Assembly (NCBI RefSeq): GCF_000485595.1
Contig: NW_014577204.1
Coordinates: 178,245 to 216,840 of the forward strand
DNA: 38,596 nt
Reading direction: 5' to 3'
Origin: Priapulus caudatus
Taxonomy: Eukaryota; Priapulida; Priapulimorpha; Priapulimorphida; Priapulidae
Shown here in pieces: positions 20,010-31,094 of this stretch. Below the pieces are notes generated by a model, which had not been told where the DNA came from, did not search any database, and saw only the letters and a list, made by a program, of their open reading frames with translations. Positions within the stretch are counted from its first letter, which is position 1. Every line of letters begins with the position of its first letter. The translations under genes were made by a program, and so were the position numbers.

Positions 20010-21925
20010 CTGACATGCTATCTAACCCGCGCTGCTCTCTTCTCTCGTCTCTCGGTCGGTGCTCTCTCTCTCAGTGCTCTCTTCTCTGCTCTCGTTTCTC
20101 TCTCATTCTCTCTCGTCTCTCTCTCTCTCTCCTCTCGGTTGCTCTCTTCTCTTGTGTGTCTTCTCTCCTCTCGGTCTCTCTCGAGCGGAAATGGCGTCTT
20201 CTGGGTTTGTGGGGCCATTTTGCGACCTCTCGTTCGTCTCTCTCTCGTCTCCCTCAACCGCTCTCGCCCGCTTCTTCTCGCCCTCTCACCGCTCTCGAAC
20301 CCTCTCTCTCTGGCTAACTGCTCTCCGCCCTCTCTCTCAGCGCTTTCCTACCTCTCTCTTTCTTAAGCCGCTCTGCCGCCCCTCTCTCCCTCTCACCGCT
20401 CTCCCCTCTCTCCTCTCTCTTCTACACCGCTTGCCCTCGCTTCTCTCCCCGCTCTCCCTCCTCTCTCTCTCGCCGCTCATCACCCCTTCTCTCCTCTCTC
20501 AGCGCGCTCTCCCGCTGCTCTCTCCTCTCCTGCATCACCGCTTCCCTCTCTCTCACCCGCTCTTCCACCTCTCTCTTTCTCTCACGCTCTTCCTCTCTCT
20601 CGTTCCTCTCACCGCTCTGCGCCTCCTCAGTCGGTCTCTCGAGACGCGGCTTCTCGACCGCCCCCCGCTCGTCGTCTCTCGTCTCTCCAACCCGCTCTCG
20701 TGCCCTCTCTTCTCTCTCTTACCGTGCTCTCAGCCTGCCTAGGCCGCCGCTCTGCTCTCTCTCTCTAACCGCTCTCCCCCCTCTCTCTCTCAATCCGATA
20801 CATCCGCTCTCGGCCCGCTTCTCTCCTCGTCAATCGGCTACAGCCTGACCGCTCTCAGTCGCCCCTCTCTCTCTCACCGGGCTACAGCAGTCGCAAGCCG
20901 CTGCTCCCGGCGCCTCTCTCTCTCTCACCGCTACACGCGGCTGCATGCCCGGCTTGCTCGTTCTCTCCACCACTGATGCGGACTGTGCGTGCTCCTATCG
21001 GGCCTGGCTCTCGGGGGGCCCGGCTTGTGGCTAGTGCACAGCGTCTCGTGGTTCTCGCTCGAGAATCGGCTACAGCCGGGCGGCTTTCTCTCCCTGCTCT
21101 ATGCAACGACGTGAGAGGCTGCTGTTCCGGTTGGGGGCCGGCTTCTGGTCAGCCGGCTACAGTGATCCCGCGCGTCCGAGTCTGGGGGTGGTTGTGGGCC
21201 GGCCTCTTGTTCTCACCGCTTGCTCCCCCATCCCCCACTCTCTCTCACCGCTCTCCCCTGCGTCTCTCTCTCGTGCACCGGCTTCTTGTGGCCATGACTC
21301 TCTCGACTTCGCTCTTCCCACTCACTCTCAGCCGCTACAAGGTGCAGCCGGGCGTTTTCCCTCTCTTCTCGTCATTCGCCTACAGGCACGCTCGTTCTCC
21401 TCTCTCATCTTCCGGTCTCAGTCATCGTCGGGATTTCTCTCTCTCACTCTCTCTCGGGTCTTCTCGAGCCGCGTCTCCGCCCTCTCTCTCTCTCGGCCCG
21501 CTCTCCCGTGCCTCGTCGTTCTCCTCTCAGCCGGGCGTGCGTCCACCCTTGCTCCTTCTCTCCACCGCCTCTGCCGCCGAATCCGTCTCACCGCTAACAT
21601 GGCACGCTCTCCCCTAGTCTCTCACCCGCTCTCCCCGCAACTCTCTCTCTCCACGCCTCCCTCTCGTCTCACCGCTACACCGCTTCTCCCTCTTCTCTCT
21701 CTTTCGCGTTTCTCAGCCCTCTCTCTTCGTACCGCTCTGCTTCCGGCCCTCGTCTCTCTCGACCCGCTCTCGCCCTCTCTCTCACACGCTGCTCGTTCCT
21801 CGCCGGGACCCTCTCTCTCACGCTTCTCCCCGCTCTCTCTCCTCTCCTTCTGCCTCACTTCACTACCGGCTCTCCCCGTCTCAGCCCGTCTTCACGGCGC
21901 TCTCCCCCTCTCTCGACCGCACGGT
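20010..21925. repeat. Degenerate CT-rich low-complexity region (CTCTCTCACCGCTCTCG-like)
   Basis: Nearly 2 kb is composed of pyrimidine-rich words with embedded CCGCT and CCCGCT steps. Three overlapping long open frames rich in Ser, Leu, Pro and Arg exist on the plus strand only because purine-rich stop codons are rare. No domain is recognisable. Two diverged direct copies of an ACGGGCCGAA..GTCGCAGCG segment (around 21933-21990 and 22140-22200) follow it. Confidence 0.8.
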
Positions 21926-22199
21926 ATAGAAACGGGCCGAAAGGATATTATCTGGCAGTCCACGGCGATCGATGTCGCAGCGTCATGTTGCGCATTACCT
22001 GTGATTAGCATAGCTGGGGATCGTGGCGCGATGCCTGCAGAAGGTGGGAAGGTGTAGCGATGTAAGATTAGATGTTTACCAGTCACAGCGTGCTGTGCAG
22101 GAACTGCCCGGCTCCAGGTTTGAAGCGTATTAGAGAGACGGGCCGAAGAATATGTTTCTTGGCATTAGCGCGCGACCGACGTCGCAGCGGTCATTCGCA

Positions 22200-23050
22200 T
22201 AATACTCATAGCGTATGCCATCCGAGCTGAAGCACTACCGGGCACATTTGTAGAATAAATTGATGTGTGGAGTTTTGGTTTGTAGTTGGCTGTTTCGGAA
22301 AGTGTAGTGAATAGATTGCAAATCCTATGAATGTGATTGGAAGTTTCCTGAATAGTTTGCACACGGACCGCGAGAACAACAGAGTGGGCGCTAATTGTAA
22401 ACGTTAAGTAAAGTGGATTGTCAGAGGTCTTGAATAGAATTGGAAGTTGCATAAATTGATTGTTTAAATGAGCTCGTTTGATTGTTAAACATTTTTGTGA
22501 TGTTTTGGAAAGCCTGTATTGACTTAATTTGTAATTTAAGGCTATACATTTGTCGTTTGTTACCGTAATAAGTGCTAAACCGAACAGTTAGGATGGTCGC
22601 ATTTCTATGTGATTAATGTTAAAAGTTAATAAATTGAATTCAAACTTAGTTTAACTGAAATTGTCTATTTCTGTTAAATTAATTTAAAGCTTATAATTCT
22701 CAAGTTGTTAGGGTGATGAAGCAAGATTTGATACATTTGTGAAGTTTAATGTAACATGTTCCTCAATTAAATTGGGCAAGTTAGTTAAATTGGTTTTGTT
22801 GTGTTTGCAAAATGAAAGTTGTGACGTTTAGAAAATGAGATTGTTTCAATGATGTGAAGGAATTTGGTAATATCAGGCAATTTTCTTGGAAAGTTGTGGA
22901 AATTAATTTGCAAGTTTAATGAATTGGATTTGATATTGCTGTGAATTAATTTTAAATTGTTGTAATTTAAATTTCTTGAACATATAGTAAAGTAATTTGT
23001 ATTTTCAATAAGTTAATTTGAAATGTTTTAAGAGTTGATTTAAAAATTGT
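22200..23050. other. AT-rich stretch without gene
   Basis: Low-GC sequence rich in TTAAATTG- and AATTTG-like words. No ORF over 100 codons and no domain. Confidence 0.5.
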
Positions 23051-23099
23051 TGTATTGTGAAAAGGTTAGAAAATGATGTTTTGACGGGGATGGCTTTCC

Positions 23100-23195
23100 C
23101 GCATAAATTGATGTATGTGTGTGTGCGTGCGATGCGTGCGCGCTGCGTGTGTCGTGTGGTGTGTGTGTTTGTGTGTTGTTGTCGTGCGCGGGGTG

Positions 23196-23226
<31 letters not shown>

Positions 23227-23310
23227 TGTGTGTGTGTGCGCGGTGCGTGTGTGTGTGTGGTGTGTGTGTGTGTTGGTTGTGTGGTGTGTGTGTGTTTGTG
23301 GTGGAGGTAG
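23100..23310. repeat. (GT)n-rich microsatellite
   Basis: GTGTGT tract with GTGCGTGCG variants. It is complementary in bias to the CA-rich block at 23470-24150. Confidence 0.95.
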
Positions 23311-23469
23311 GAGGAGGGGGAGGACTTCGCACGCACCGCACAGGTTTTTCGTTATTTATGTGATGTTTTTTGTGATTTTTTTTTCTTTTTGCGCGATGAT
23401 GGGCATTGAATAAGAACGATTAAAGCGACTATATATTATATATATATTATATTATTTATATATATTTGC

Positions 23470-24000
23470 CACCACAGTGACACCCATGCGCTGACGACGC
23501 AGCGCACTGGCGCGCACTACGACAGACCGACAGAACACAGCACGCACACGTAGCAGCGAGCACGACGCACAGCGGCACACGCGACAGCATCACACCGGCG
23601 CGCAGCGCACACACGCACACGCGGCGAGCACACAGAAGCACACTGCGCACACAGCTCAAACACACATACCACACACCATGCGCGAACGCACGCACGCGCT
23701 GGCACACGACAGACAGACAGAGCACAGTACGCACCACGTACACGCACACGCACACGCACACGCACACGCACACGCCGCGGACACGCAACACGCAGCGGCG
23801 GACACGCACACGCAGCACAGCGCGCGCACACCAGGTAACAACTGACACACACGACACACAAACACACCATCGCGCGAACGCGACGCGAACGCGCGCCAAC
23901 ACCACAGACAGAGAGGACAGACAGCAGACAGACAGACAGACACACTGGGCAGCACACGAGACAGCGACACGCACACGCGCACGTAACGCACGAGCTACAG

Positions 24001-24031
<31 letters not shown>

Positions 24032-24150
24032 AGCACACACAACACAAGCGCGCACACACACACACCGCACACACACTTATCACGATAGCACACACCCTAG
24101 CAGCACGACGACGAGCACACACACAACAACACACACACAACACATGGGTG
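23470..24150. repeat. Degenerate CA/CGCA-rich satellite
   Basis: Nearly 700 bp of CACACG, GCACACGCACA and CAGACAGACA words. Cys/Val-rich minus-strand frames here are artefacts. Together with 23100-23310 it forms another opposed GT...CA pair around an AT spacer (23430-23470). Confidence 0.9.
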
Positions 24151-24277
24151 TCACACATATATATATAATTTTTCTTCTGATAACTTGTATTATCCGGTAC
24201 ATTTTGTTTAGCGTGCAGTAACAAATTGTTAATTAAAATTGTTAATTGTACCCTTCATGTGCCAAATTTAACAGATG

Positions 24278-24525
24278 GAAACATGCGCGACGTCATCTTC
24301 AAAGACAGTATGATGGCAGGCGGACAGCAACTACAATACGCTGTCACAGCAACCCCGATGGCTGTGCGCTCGGCGCTGATTTGCGCAGCTAAATGCTTGA
24401 AGACACCACCTTGCTGGGGATTCGTGTGAATTAATAATCAGGTTCAAAGCTGCGTGTTTATACCAGCTACTGTCAATCCATCGATCTACATCATTCCGCC
24501 AGGAGGAAAATATTACCACATTTGA
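24278..24525 (+). pseudogene. PAN/apple-like domain exon with in-frame TGA
   Basis: After the acceptor CCAAATTTAACAG the frame reads DGNMRDVIFKDSMM, then CAAKCLKTPPCWGFV, TGA (24427-24429), INNQVQSCVF and GGKYYHI, then a terminal TGA. The spacing C-x3-C-x5-C-x-F ... C-x-F fits PAN-1/apple domains, which mediate protein or glycan binding in extracellular proteins. The premature TGA is one base from CGA or TGG. It may belong with the WSC exon at 17575, which shares the extracellular theme, orientation and nonsense decay. But that exon ends in phase 2 and this one begins in phase 1, so at least one intervening exon or a separate gene is needed. Confidence 0.5.
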
Positions 24526-24632
24526 ATACCGGCTGATAATAACGAGATCTAAGTCATCTGTGTTTCTTGATATCTATACACTGAAATTTACTAAAAATCA
24601 CGATTAATCTACTATTTGCCATATTATTTTAG

Positions 24633-24676
24633 GAATGAATATGCGTTCCAGTGTAGAGTGTGTCCATCATAATGAC
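24633..24676 (+). other. Candidate 44-bp exon
   Basis: It is bounded by a good acceptor (TATTATTTTAG) and donor (GAC|GTAAGTG). One frame reads MNMRSSVECVHHND, whose SSVEC resembles the start of another PAN-type helix. It could continue the PAN-like gene. Function is unassigned. Confidence 0.3.
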
Positions 24677-24999
24677 GTAAGTGCACTGCCGCATAATATG
24701 ACAAGTTTTACTTAAGTGAAAATTTACGAGAAAAGACTCATTTAATTTGTCATCCTTATGTCCTGTCTTATGACAGCAAATAATATTTCGTTTTTAGCGT
24801 TCCTGCGTCACCACATAACATTTTGCTCGCGCAGCCTTAGTATAGAAGTGATTTAATTGGTTGAATATATAGAATTGACATTATTATTAAGAAAAATTGG
24901 CAATACGTAGCCAAACAAATGTTTTAAAATTGGAAGTGATAATTATACGAAACATTATATATTCCCATTTTAATTTGTGTTATTTTTGTATAATATTTA

Positions 25000-25460
25000 G
25001 ATCTATTGTTATAAATCCCAAATCTGACGTCGCGAGCATCATACCGCTGTTAGTCGAGAGATATGGAGTGCATATTCTAGCTGGCGAGCTTTATTCTCGA
25101 CTCGATACTCTAGATGTGCAGTACAGTGAATATAGCGAGAGATCCTGGTTATAGTGTCAGTCCAGAGAGAGCTATAACAATTCCATGCGGGGCCTCGCTC
25201 AGCGGGACGAGCAATGGCAACAGTGCTTCTGTTTTGCTTCTGTTTATTGTCGAGTTTTATGACTACCCGTGTTACTGGGTGAAGGAATTAATCGTATACG
25301 CGGATGTGCATGTCATACGATTTCAACGAAAGGTACCACATTGATTATCGGCAGTTGTCAAGCTGACGGTCGCTTGGGTAACACTACACCAAACCGTAAA
25401 CAGGTGCTCTACATGGCCTTCTCCCAGGTTGGTAGATTGACTAAACTTTCCGCTTCATGA
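25000..25460 (+). other. Unassigned coding-like fragments with frame breaks
   Basis: Several overlapping short frames have non-repetitive composition (IIPLLVERYGVHILAGEL, ERAITIPCGASLSG, TTLIIGSCQADGRL). They cannot be joined without frame shifts, and no family is recognised. This may be the decayed 3' part of the WSC/PAN gene or an old insertion. Confidence 0.3.
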
Positions 25461-25669
25461 ATTTTACATTGTAGCTTCGACATTTCGTACCTATTTCGTG
25501 TAGTGATGTGCAATTATTTATACGTACGTGACTAGCATATCAGGGATGTAGGAAGCATGCATATTGTAGATATTAATAGAGTATGGGGCGCGTTGTAACA
25601 CAACGAAATTAATCCGTGCACCACTAATACAGGTAATTGCGCGAGTTATAATTAGTGTGCGTGCGTGCG

Positions 25670-25751
25670 TAATTTCCTGTAAATACCGTTCAAGTGCTTC
25701 TCTGCAACACACAAGTACACCGCACGCACGCCGCTGTGCACAAACAACAAG
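25670..25751 (+). repeat. R1 dispersed repeat, copy 3 (left arm)
   Basis: TAATTTCCTGTAAATACCG, CTGCAACACACAAGTACACCG and CGCTGTGCACAAACAACAA form an inverted repeat of about 80 bp with 26116-26195, flanking a 364-bp core. Confidence 0.8.
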
Positions 25752-25783
25752 ACTAAAGAGTTTTAGTTCTTTTTTGTTTTTTC

Positions 25784-26110
25784 TTGTTTTGTTTGTTTGC
25801 TGTTGATTGTTCTTGTTCTTGTATGAACATTATACGATCCGCCCAAAACAAACACGACCCGAGGCACCAGAGCGGGGCTATTCTAGTCGCTGGAACAACA
25901 CAAGACTCAAACTGCATGCAGTGCACCTTCGTACACACAGAGTTTGCACAAGACTTGCTGGCGTGCGGACACCGCAAGCACAAACTCTCGTCTTTCGCGA
26001 GTAACCTTCGCAAAATAAAAGCGTACGAGATTATACACCTAATATGCGAAAGAAATCTCTGGCTGGAGGAGAAAGTCCCTGACGGAAGCACGATGTATAG
26101 CTGGCTATAA
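25784..26110 (+). CDS. Hypothetical 108-aa ORF inside an R1 inverted-repeat element
   Basis: The listed 25784 start needs a non-ATG codon; the first ATG is at 25824. The product is not recognised. It contains the cysteine motif NCMQCTF, the basic stretch CGHRKHKL, and ends at a TAA just before the right R1 arm. Composition is unlike the flanking repeats. Its position between inverted R1 arms suggests a remnant of an element-encoded protein, or a fortuitous frame in a MITE core. Confidence 0.35.
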   Translation: MFCLFAVDCSCSCMNIIRSAQNKHDPRHQSGAILVAGTTQDSNCMQCTFVHTEFAQDLLACGHRKHKLSSFASNLRKIKAYEIIHLICERNLWLEEKVPDGSTMYSWL

Positions 26111-26115
26111 ATTCT

Positions 26116-26300
26116 TGTTGTTTGTGCACAGCGGTGTGCGTGCGGTGTACTTGCATGTGTGTTGCATAGGAGCATTTGAGCGGCATTTACAGGAAATTAT
26201 CGGCAATAAAAGGCGAAAGAGAGTAGAGAAACATTAAGACTTTGGTAGTAAATACATTTCTTTACCCAATTTTTTTATTGAAACGTTCCAAGTGCCTGTG
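26116..26300 (-). repeat. R1 dispersed repeat, copy 4 (right arm, longer)
   Basis: Its reverse complement carries CTCTACTCTCTTTCGCC and GCCGATAATTTCCTGTAAAT, matching copy 1 at 2216-2256. The innermost part pairs with copy 3. The outer end CGTTCCAAGTGCCTGTG is shared with copy 2. Confidence 0.8.
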
Positions 26301-26671
26301 ATTCTGAGCCACCTGCAGAGAGTGCAGACGGACGTCGGCACGGCGTGCACGATCAACTGGGGCGCGAACAACTCATATCTGAATTTTCATTAGGTCTCTC
26401 CACCTTTTGCATGGGTATTGCTCTAATGAAGAATAAACGTTTATTGGCGAATGAATCCAGTCAATCACACGTTTTATGCATATAGATGATAGATGCAGAT
26501 ATAGATGCAATAGATGAGATCAATGAGATGTATCTCTGTGCTCAAGCACTTTATGAAATTTCCAGCACCTAATTATGTTACCACACAAATTTTGAATTGA
26601 TATGTAAAAATGGTATTTTGGATATTTCTCAACTATAACAAAGAGTGAGAAAGCAAAACTTTCGACACAAG

Positions 26672-27266
26672 TTAAAGGGACAGTAGCCTCTAGGATTTTA
26701 CTGCATACAACTATACTTACTGTATAACAAATCGTCTATACCCACTTTTGTTACCAGATACCTAATTTTTATTATAATTAATTACACATCAACGCTACGA
26801 AATTTGAACGGCGCCATGACACCCGCGACCGTGCTGCCACTCCGAAAAAGTTGCGTATTTGACAATTTTTTTGCACGTTACAGACCGAGGGCTAATCACA
26901 AAAGTGCAATTATATTTATACCTAAATACTATTTAACCGATATTCATTTTAGGGCAAATTTATTCATATTATAACTGAAGCTATATGTCGTTTATAAGAG
27001 ATTACAATCCTTTTGCTTTTAATTGAATAAATAAGAAACACCCTCGGTTTGTAGCCCTTGGCTGGAAAGTGGTTTTGCGCAACTTATCAGATCGTGCGCA
27101 TTGAGTGGCGCCACCGTCGTTGTAATCAAACTGTAGTCGTTAGTTTCAAAACATTAAAAAAAAATATTTCTAATGGTGATTAAACCATGAAACTTTTTAT
27201 GTAGCGTAATTATAACCTAAATTAGCTGAAAATAACCCTAGAACCTAGAGTAAACTCTCCCTTTAA
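26672..27266. mobile_element. TTAA-flanked MITE-like element
   Basis: The left end TTAAAGGGACAGTAGCCTCT and the right end AGAGTAAACTCTCCCTTTAA are inverted repeats starting at TTAA. Inner dyads are GGCGCCATGAC and GAGTGGCGCCACC. A duplicated TTAA is the target site of piggyBac-type transposases. No transposase frame is present. Confidence 0.5.
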
Positions 27267-27724
27267 GCACAGTATAAACCAAAAATGCGCGTCAGGAATT
27301 TTCTTCAAGCTTCATATTTACTTAGTGTCAATGATACTGTAGCTCACCACAAAAAAGGACACAAATGAGTGAGTAAGAAGAAGTCAGTTTTAATTGAGCA
27401 ATCATCGACGTACATTATAGAAACGATTGCCATCTGTATATCGCAATAATAATTTATAAACCAAAATGAATCACAATTTGTGACCGTAGATGGCGCTATA
27501 CCTGCTTTGTAGCGATGGCGTTTGAAATAAATAGGTTATGCTGCGTTCCGACATGTTTTGTAGAACTTTACTCTAATATAGACGTTTTATCGGCAGGGTG
27601 GAGAGGAAATACCAATTTTGCATTAAAGATATTGTCAATGAAATCTTGTAAAACGAACCAGACGAGTGTCACACCACAGACTGTTTGTGTCTATATAATA
27701 TGCTATATAATTGTCAAACCCTAC

Positions 27725-28025
27725 CTAATTTGCATAATTTTTTTTTAAATATCAAAACCCCTAGCCATTCACATACTAAAAATGAGCAAAATCCGTTAAA
27801 CCTGAACTGACTAATGGCAATTCCCATTTTTGCCAAGGATAGGACGTTTAATATGGGAGCATAGCAGTAACGACTACACCCAATTTCAAACATGTTGGTC
27901 AAACGGTTCCTGAGTTATCGTTGACCGAAGCCAAATGTTGACGGACGGACGGACGGACGGACGGACGTACGTCGGACGACGACCCATGGCAATAGCTCAG
28001 CTTGACGATGTCAAGGTGAGCTAAA
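27725..28025. repeat. Interspersed repeat end with (ACGG)n tract
   Basis: ACGGACGGACGGACGG (from 27940) is followed by a conserved-looking tail, CAAGGTGAGCTAAAA. The block before it (TTGGTCAAACGGTTCCTGAG) is of a kind widely seen as 3' ends of short interspersed elements in invertebrates (from memory). The family is not determined. Confidence 0.5.
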
Positions 28026-30377
28026 AATGGAAGAAAATTCTCTAAAATTTAAGTCACACGTTTGAATTGAAAAGTTTTGCAAATAAGGAAGCATAACACA
28101 TAAAATACACTCAATAACAATCGCTGACGCGCTTTTTACAGCAATATGTCACCATTAAAACGAGTGTAAAATTAAATTATTCAGAGTTGTAATCACAGAG
28201 AATTTTTGAGTGAAATTCCGAGTTGAAATCAGCGTTTTTCTATTTTTCACAATGATCGACCGCCTGTGTGCAAAATGGGTGAACGTATGTGAAACATCTA
28301 CTGTTAGTACTTACTGTGACATATCCATGACTAACTGACACCACTAAATTGGTAAAATGTGGCTATGCACCTTGAGAAATTGTGAGAAATTAAGAGGTTA
28401 CTATCGCACTTTCATGCAAAACGCGCGCACGATGTGTACTGCATGCCGTGTATGCCGTGATATATGCTATGTGTCAACAAACGCGCGCCTGAATGCAGGG
28501 TGTGTAACAAGGGAAATAGCACTATTTTGGGACGTGGGGCAATTTCAACTATCAGTGGTAGATGACAGCTGTAGGAGGCATACAACAGTAAGCCTCCGCA
28601 AATTGTTCACTATTTGGTCTCTAGAAAAGGCATTTTTTGGCTCTTTTTTTCAGTGAAATTCGTCACTAGAGTCAGTGCACTCTTTTGCATTATGCACGCA
28701 AGTTAAATGCCTCGTAGACGTCTAGAAAGCATTTTTTTTATTTTGTTGGTTTACAGATCCGCCGACCCGAATTTTCAAAAAAAAATAAAATAAAAAAAAA
28801 TTGAAAATCTGTATTTTTTTTATTCCCGCCGACCTTTTCTCTAAGAAATATGAATAAAAAAATGTAAACTTGCACAAACAGTTTATAATAAAAGTAAAAA
28901 TAATTACAAGTTGAGTTTTGTTTTCATTTAGTTTTCTTAAAATACTTTAATATCATGTATAAGAGTATCACTGTATTTTGACTTGTTTGATCTGAGAAAC
29001 GACAAATTTTTTTTTTACCTTACCGAGTCAACAACAACAAAAATTCTGTAAACAAAAAACAAAACAAAAATGGCCTTAGAAGAAAATTGGTCTTGTCGTG
29101 TAGCTGTCACATTCCGTCAAATGGCGTAGCCATGGTGACCGGTTGGTCATTTTTGTGTTTGAAATGTGATCCGGCTACTTTGTAGAAATTCGCGTCATAG
29201 AGCTGGCAAAAGTTTCAAGCGGGGCATAGAGCATGGATCTGTAGTTATTTAACATAAATAAAGTGTATGTTGTGTATGCTGCGAAACAGTGTATTTTTAA
29301 TTAATTTTTGTTCGATGCTCATTCAGGCCTGCTGCCTATGGACGCCTTCTACTGTTGTACACCACCTGTAGGAGTGTGATGCTGAATAACTGGCTTAGTG
29401 AATATCGTGAAAATGCTGGTTGTATCGTGTCTCTGACGTCATCAGTGACGACGTCAGCCACAGCTCACTACACGTGTATGCGGGCAATCAAAACTCTCTA
29501 AAAGTTCACGTATCGTTATATGGAGAAATGAGTATGTACAGCGGTGGCACATAGTGTTAGCCATCGAGTAAGGTTGACAATGAGAAATTGGTAACATTTT
29601 GCCTAAAACATGGAGAGTAGAATATAAGAACTAGAATATAAAAGAATACGAATAAAATACGTCAAAATAAAATAAAATATTGCCCATACACAATTTATTT
29701 ACCGACTACACAAGTACTATACATCACATTGTAAATTGACAGACGCAAGCGATACAGTGCTACCTCTCACACGCGCAGAGGCAGGTAGAGCAGTTCCGAG
29801 GGTCTGCCGCACAGCTGGTCCTGATGTTGTGCACCCTCTGAATGCCCTGATTCACAGGAAGCCAATGTGACGGACGTGCCACACAAGGCGAACTGCGTCC
29901 AGGACAGGCCGCACCAGGGCAAAACCACAATTAGTTTAGCAGCCGACGGGTGTGAGCTCGAGGAATGCAATGTTCCACCTGCGTGAAACCCTCACAACGA
30001 AACCATGCTGCGCTTGCTGAGCGCTAAATTTCCGGTTCATCTCGGGGAACAGCGTTCTCGGTACTTCGGGTAGCCATCACTGCTTACGAAAGTGAGTCTA
30101 CTTTCTTTTGCGTCTCTCTCCAAGCAATCTGCGATGCGATGGAGTGTTGGCTGGAGCCACTTGCGCGATTCAAACCACTGGCGTCACCTTCCCGACTAGT
30201 AATAGTAGGGCTTCTGCAGCAATGCATACTCGTGGCGCCCCCACAGCAATGCTCGCCGGATCTGTCTGCAGAATGTCACTGTTTGGCATAAGTTCCATTA
30301 CCATGTGCCGCGGCTTGCATTCTCTCCTCGGCATCCATTCCTCTTCCATCCTCATCATGTGCCCGCTATGCGGTGTC
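28026..30377. other. Intergenic / DROSHA 3' side
   Basis: The sequence is mostly AT-rich with poly-A/T runs (28730-28860). No conserved ORF is seen. A short minus-strand frame at 29767-29970 has no recognisable domain. TTTATT at 29694-29699 (AATAAA on the minus strand) could serve as a distant DROSHA polyadenylation signal, but this is only a motif match. Confidence 0.4.
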
Positions 30378-31094
30378 TCACCCACATTCCTCCTCCTTCC
30401 TCGCGCTGCTTCTACGCCCCACTTCTCTACCCTCGGCTGAGCTACGACCTCCTTCTCTCCCATCACCGATGTTACGTCTCCTCTCCTTTCTCTCGCCTGC
30501 CCACAACGCAGTGTCCCGGCTATGTTTCCCCTCTCGCCCCTCGTCCATGCCACGTCCCACATCTCTCCCCTCCCCCGCATCTCGTCTTCTCTCCCTCCTG
30601 TCGCCTGCCCATGCCCCTCCATCCCGACTCCTCCCCCCGTCCCTTGCCTCGCCCGTCTTTAGCGCCCTTTCCCGGCTCTTACCCACCGCTCTCCCCTCGC
30701 TCATCCTCTGCACCCCATCCCTGCACCCTCTTCCTCCGTCCCTCCCCTCACCTTTTCTGGGTGCCTCATCCCGACTCCGTCCCTCCTCCCTCCCCTGCGG
30801 ACGCGGCACATCGCTCGTCTTGCCGCGCCGCCGGCGCCCCGCGTCGTTGCCGGCAGCTGTGTCGCCTTCGCCGCGCGCCTCGCCCGCCACCTCGCGGCCG
30901 TACTTGCGCTCGATGACGCGCCGCTGGAAGGAGAGCTGCGGGAAGAGGCTGCCGCACTCGAGCAGCGCGTTGTTCGCCGCGTTCATCTCGGCTCGCTGGA
31001 TGCTGTGGCCGACGCCCTTGCCGAGCCGCTGGCCGCGGAAGTAAACGGCGACCGTGTACGTGCGCGTGTTCGTCGGCCCGACGGCCTCGATCAC
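30378..31094 (-). other. DROSHA: DROSHA last exon: dsRBD plus Arg/Gly/Glu-rich tail
   Basis: The exon begins VIEAVGPTNTRTYTVAVYF, covers the dsRBD through QRAEMNAANNALLE and the conserved RRVIERKYGRE. It then continues for about 170 residues of low-complexity R/G/E/D sequence before TGA. Two tandem ~36-residue repeats (WAGDRRERRRDAGEGRDVGR and WAGERKERRRNIGDGREGGR) are visible. In human DROSHA only about 25 residues follow this point (from memory). The underlying DNA is CT-rich on the plus strand, so the tail may be a coding expansion of a minisatellite. Confidence 0.8.

Noticed and set aside
20059-22057. Ser/Leu/Pro/Arg-rich ORFs of 213-318 codons
   Set aside because: Compositional artefact of CT-rich DNA; no domain, no splice structure.
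23057-24224. Cys/Val-rich ORFs resembling cysteine-rich secreted proteins
   Set aside because: GT and CA repeat translations.
30305-31044. Plus-strand Pro/Ser/Arg-rich ORFs of 203-223 codons
   Set aside because: Antisense of the DROSHA last exon; they exist because of its low-complexity tail and have no conserved motif.
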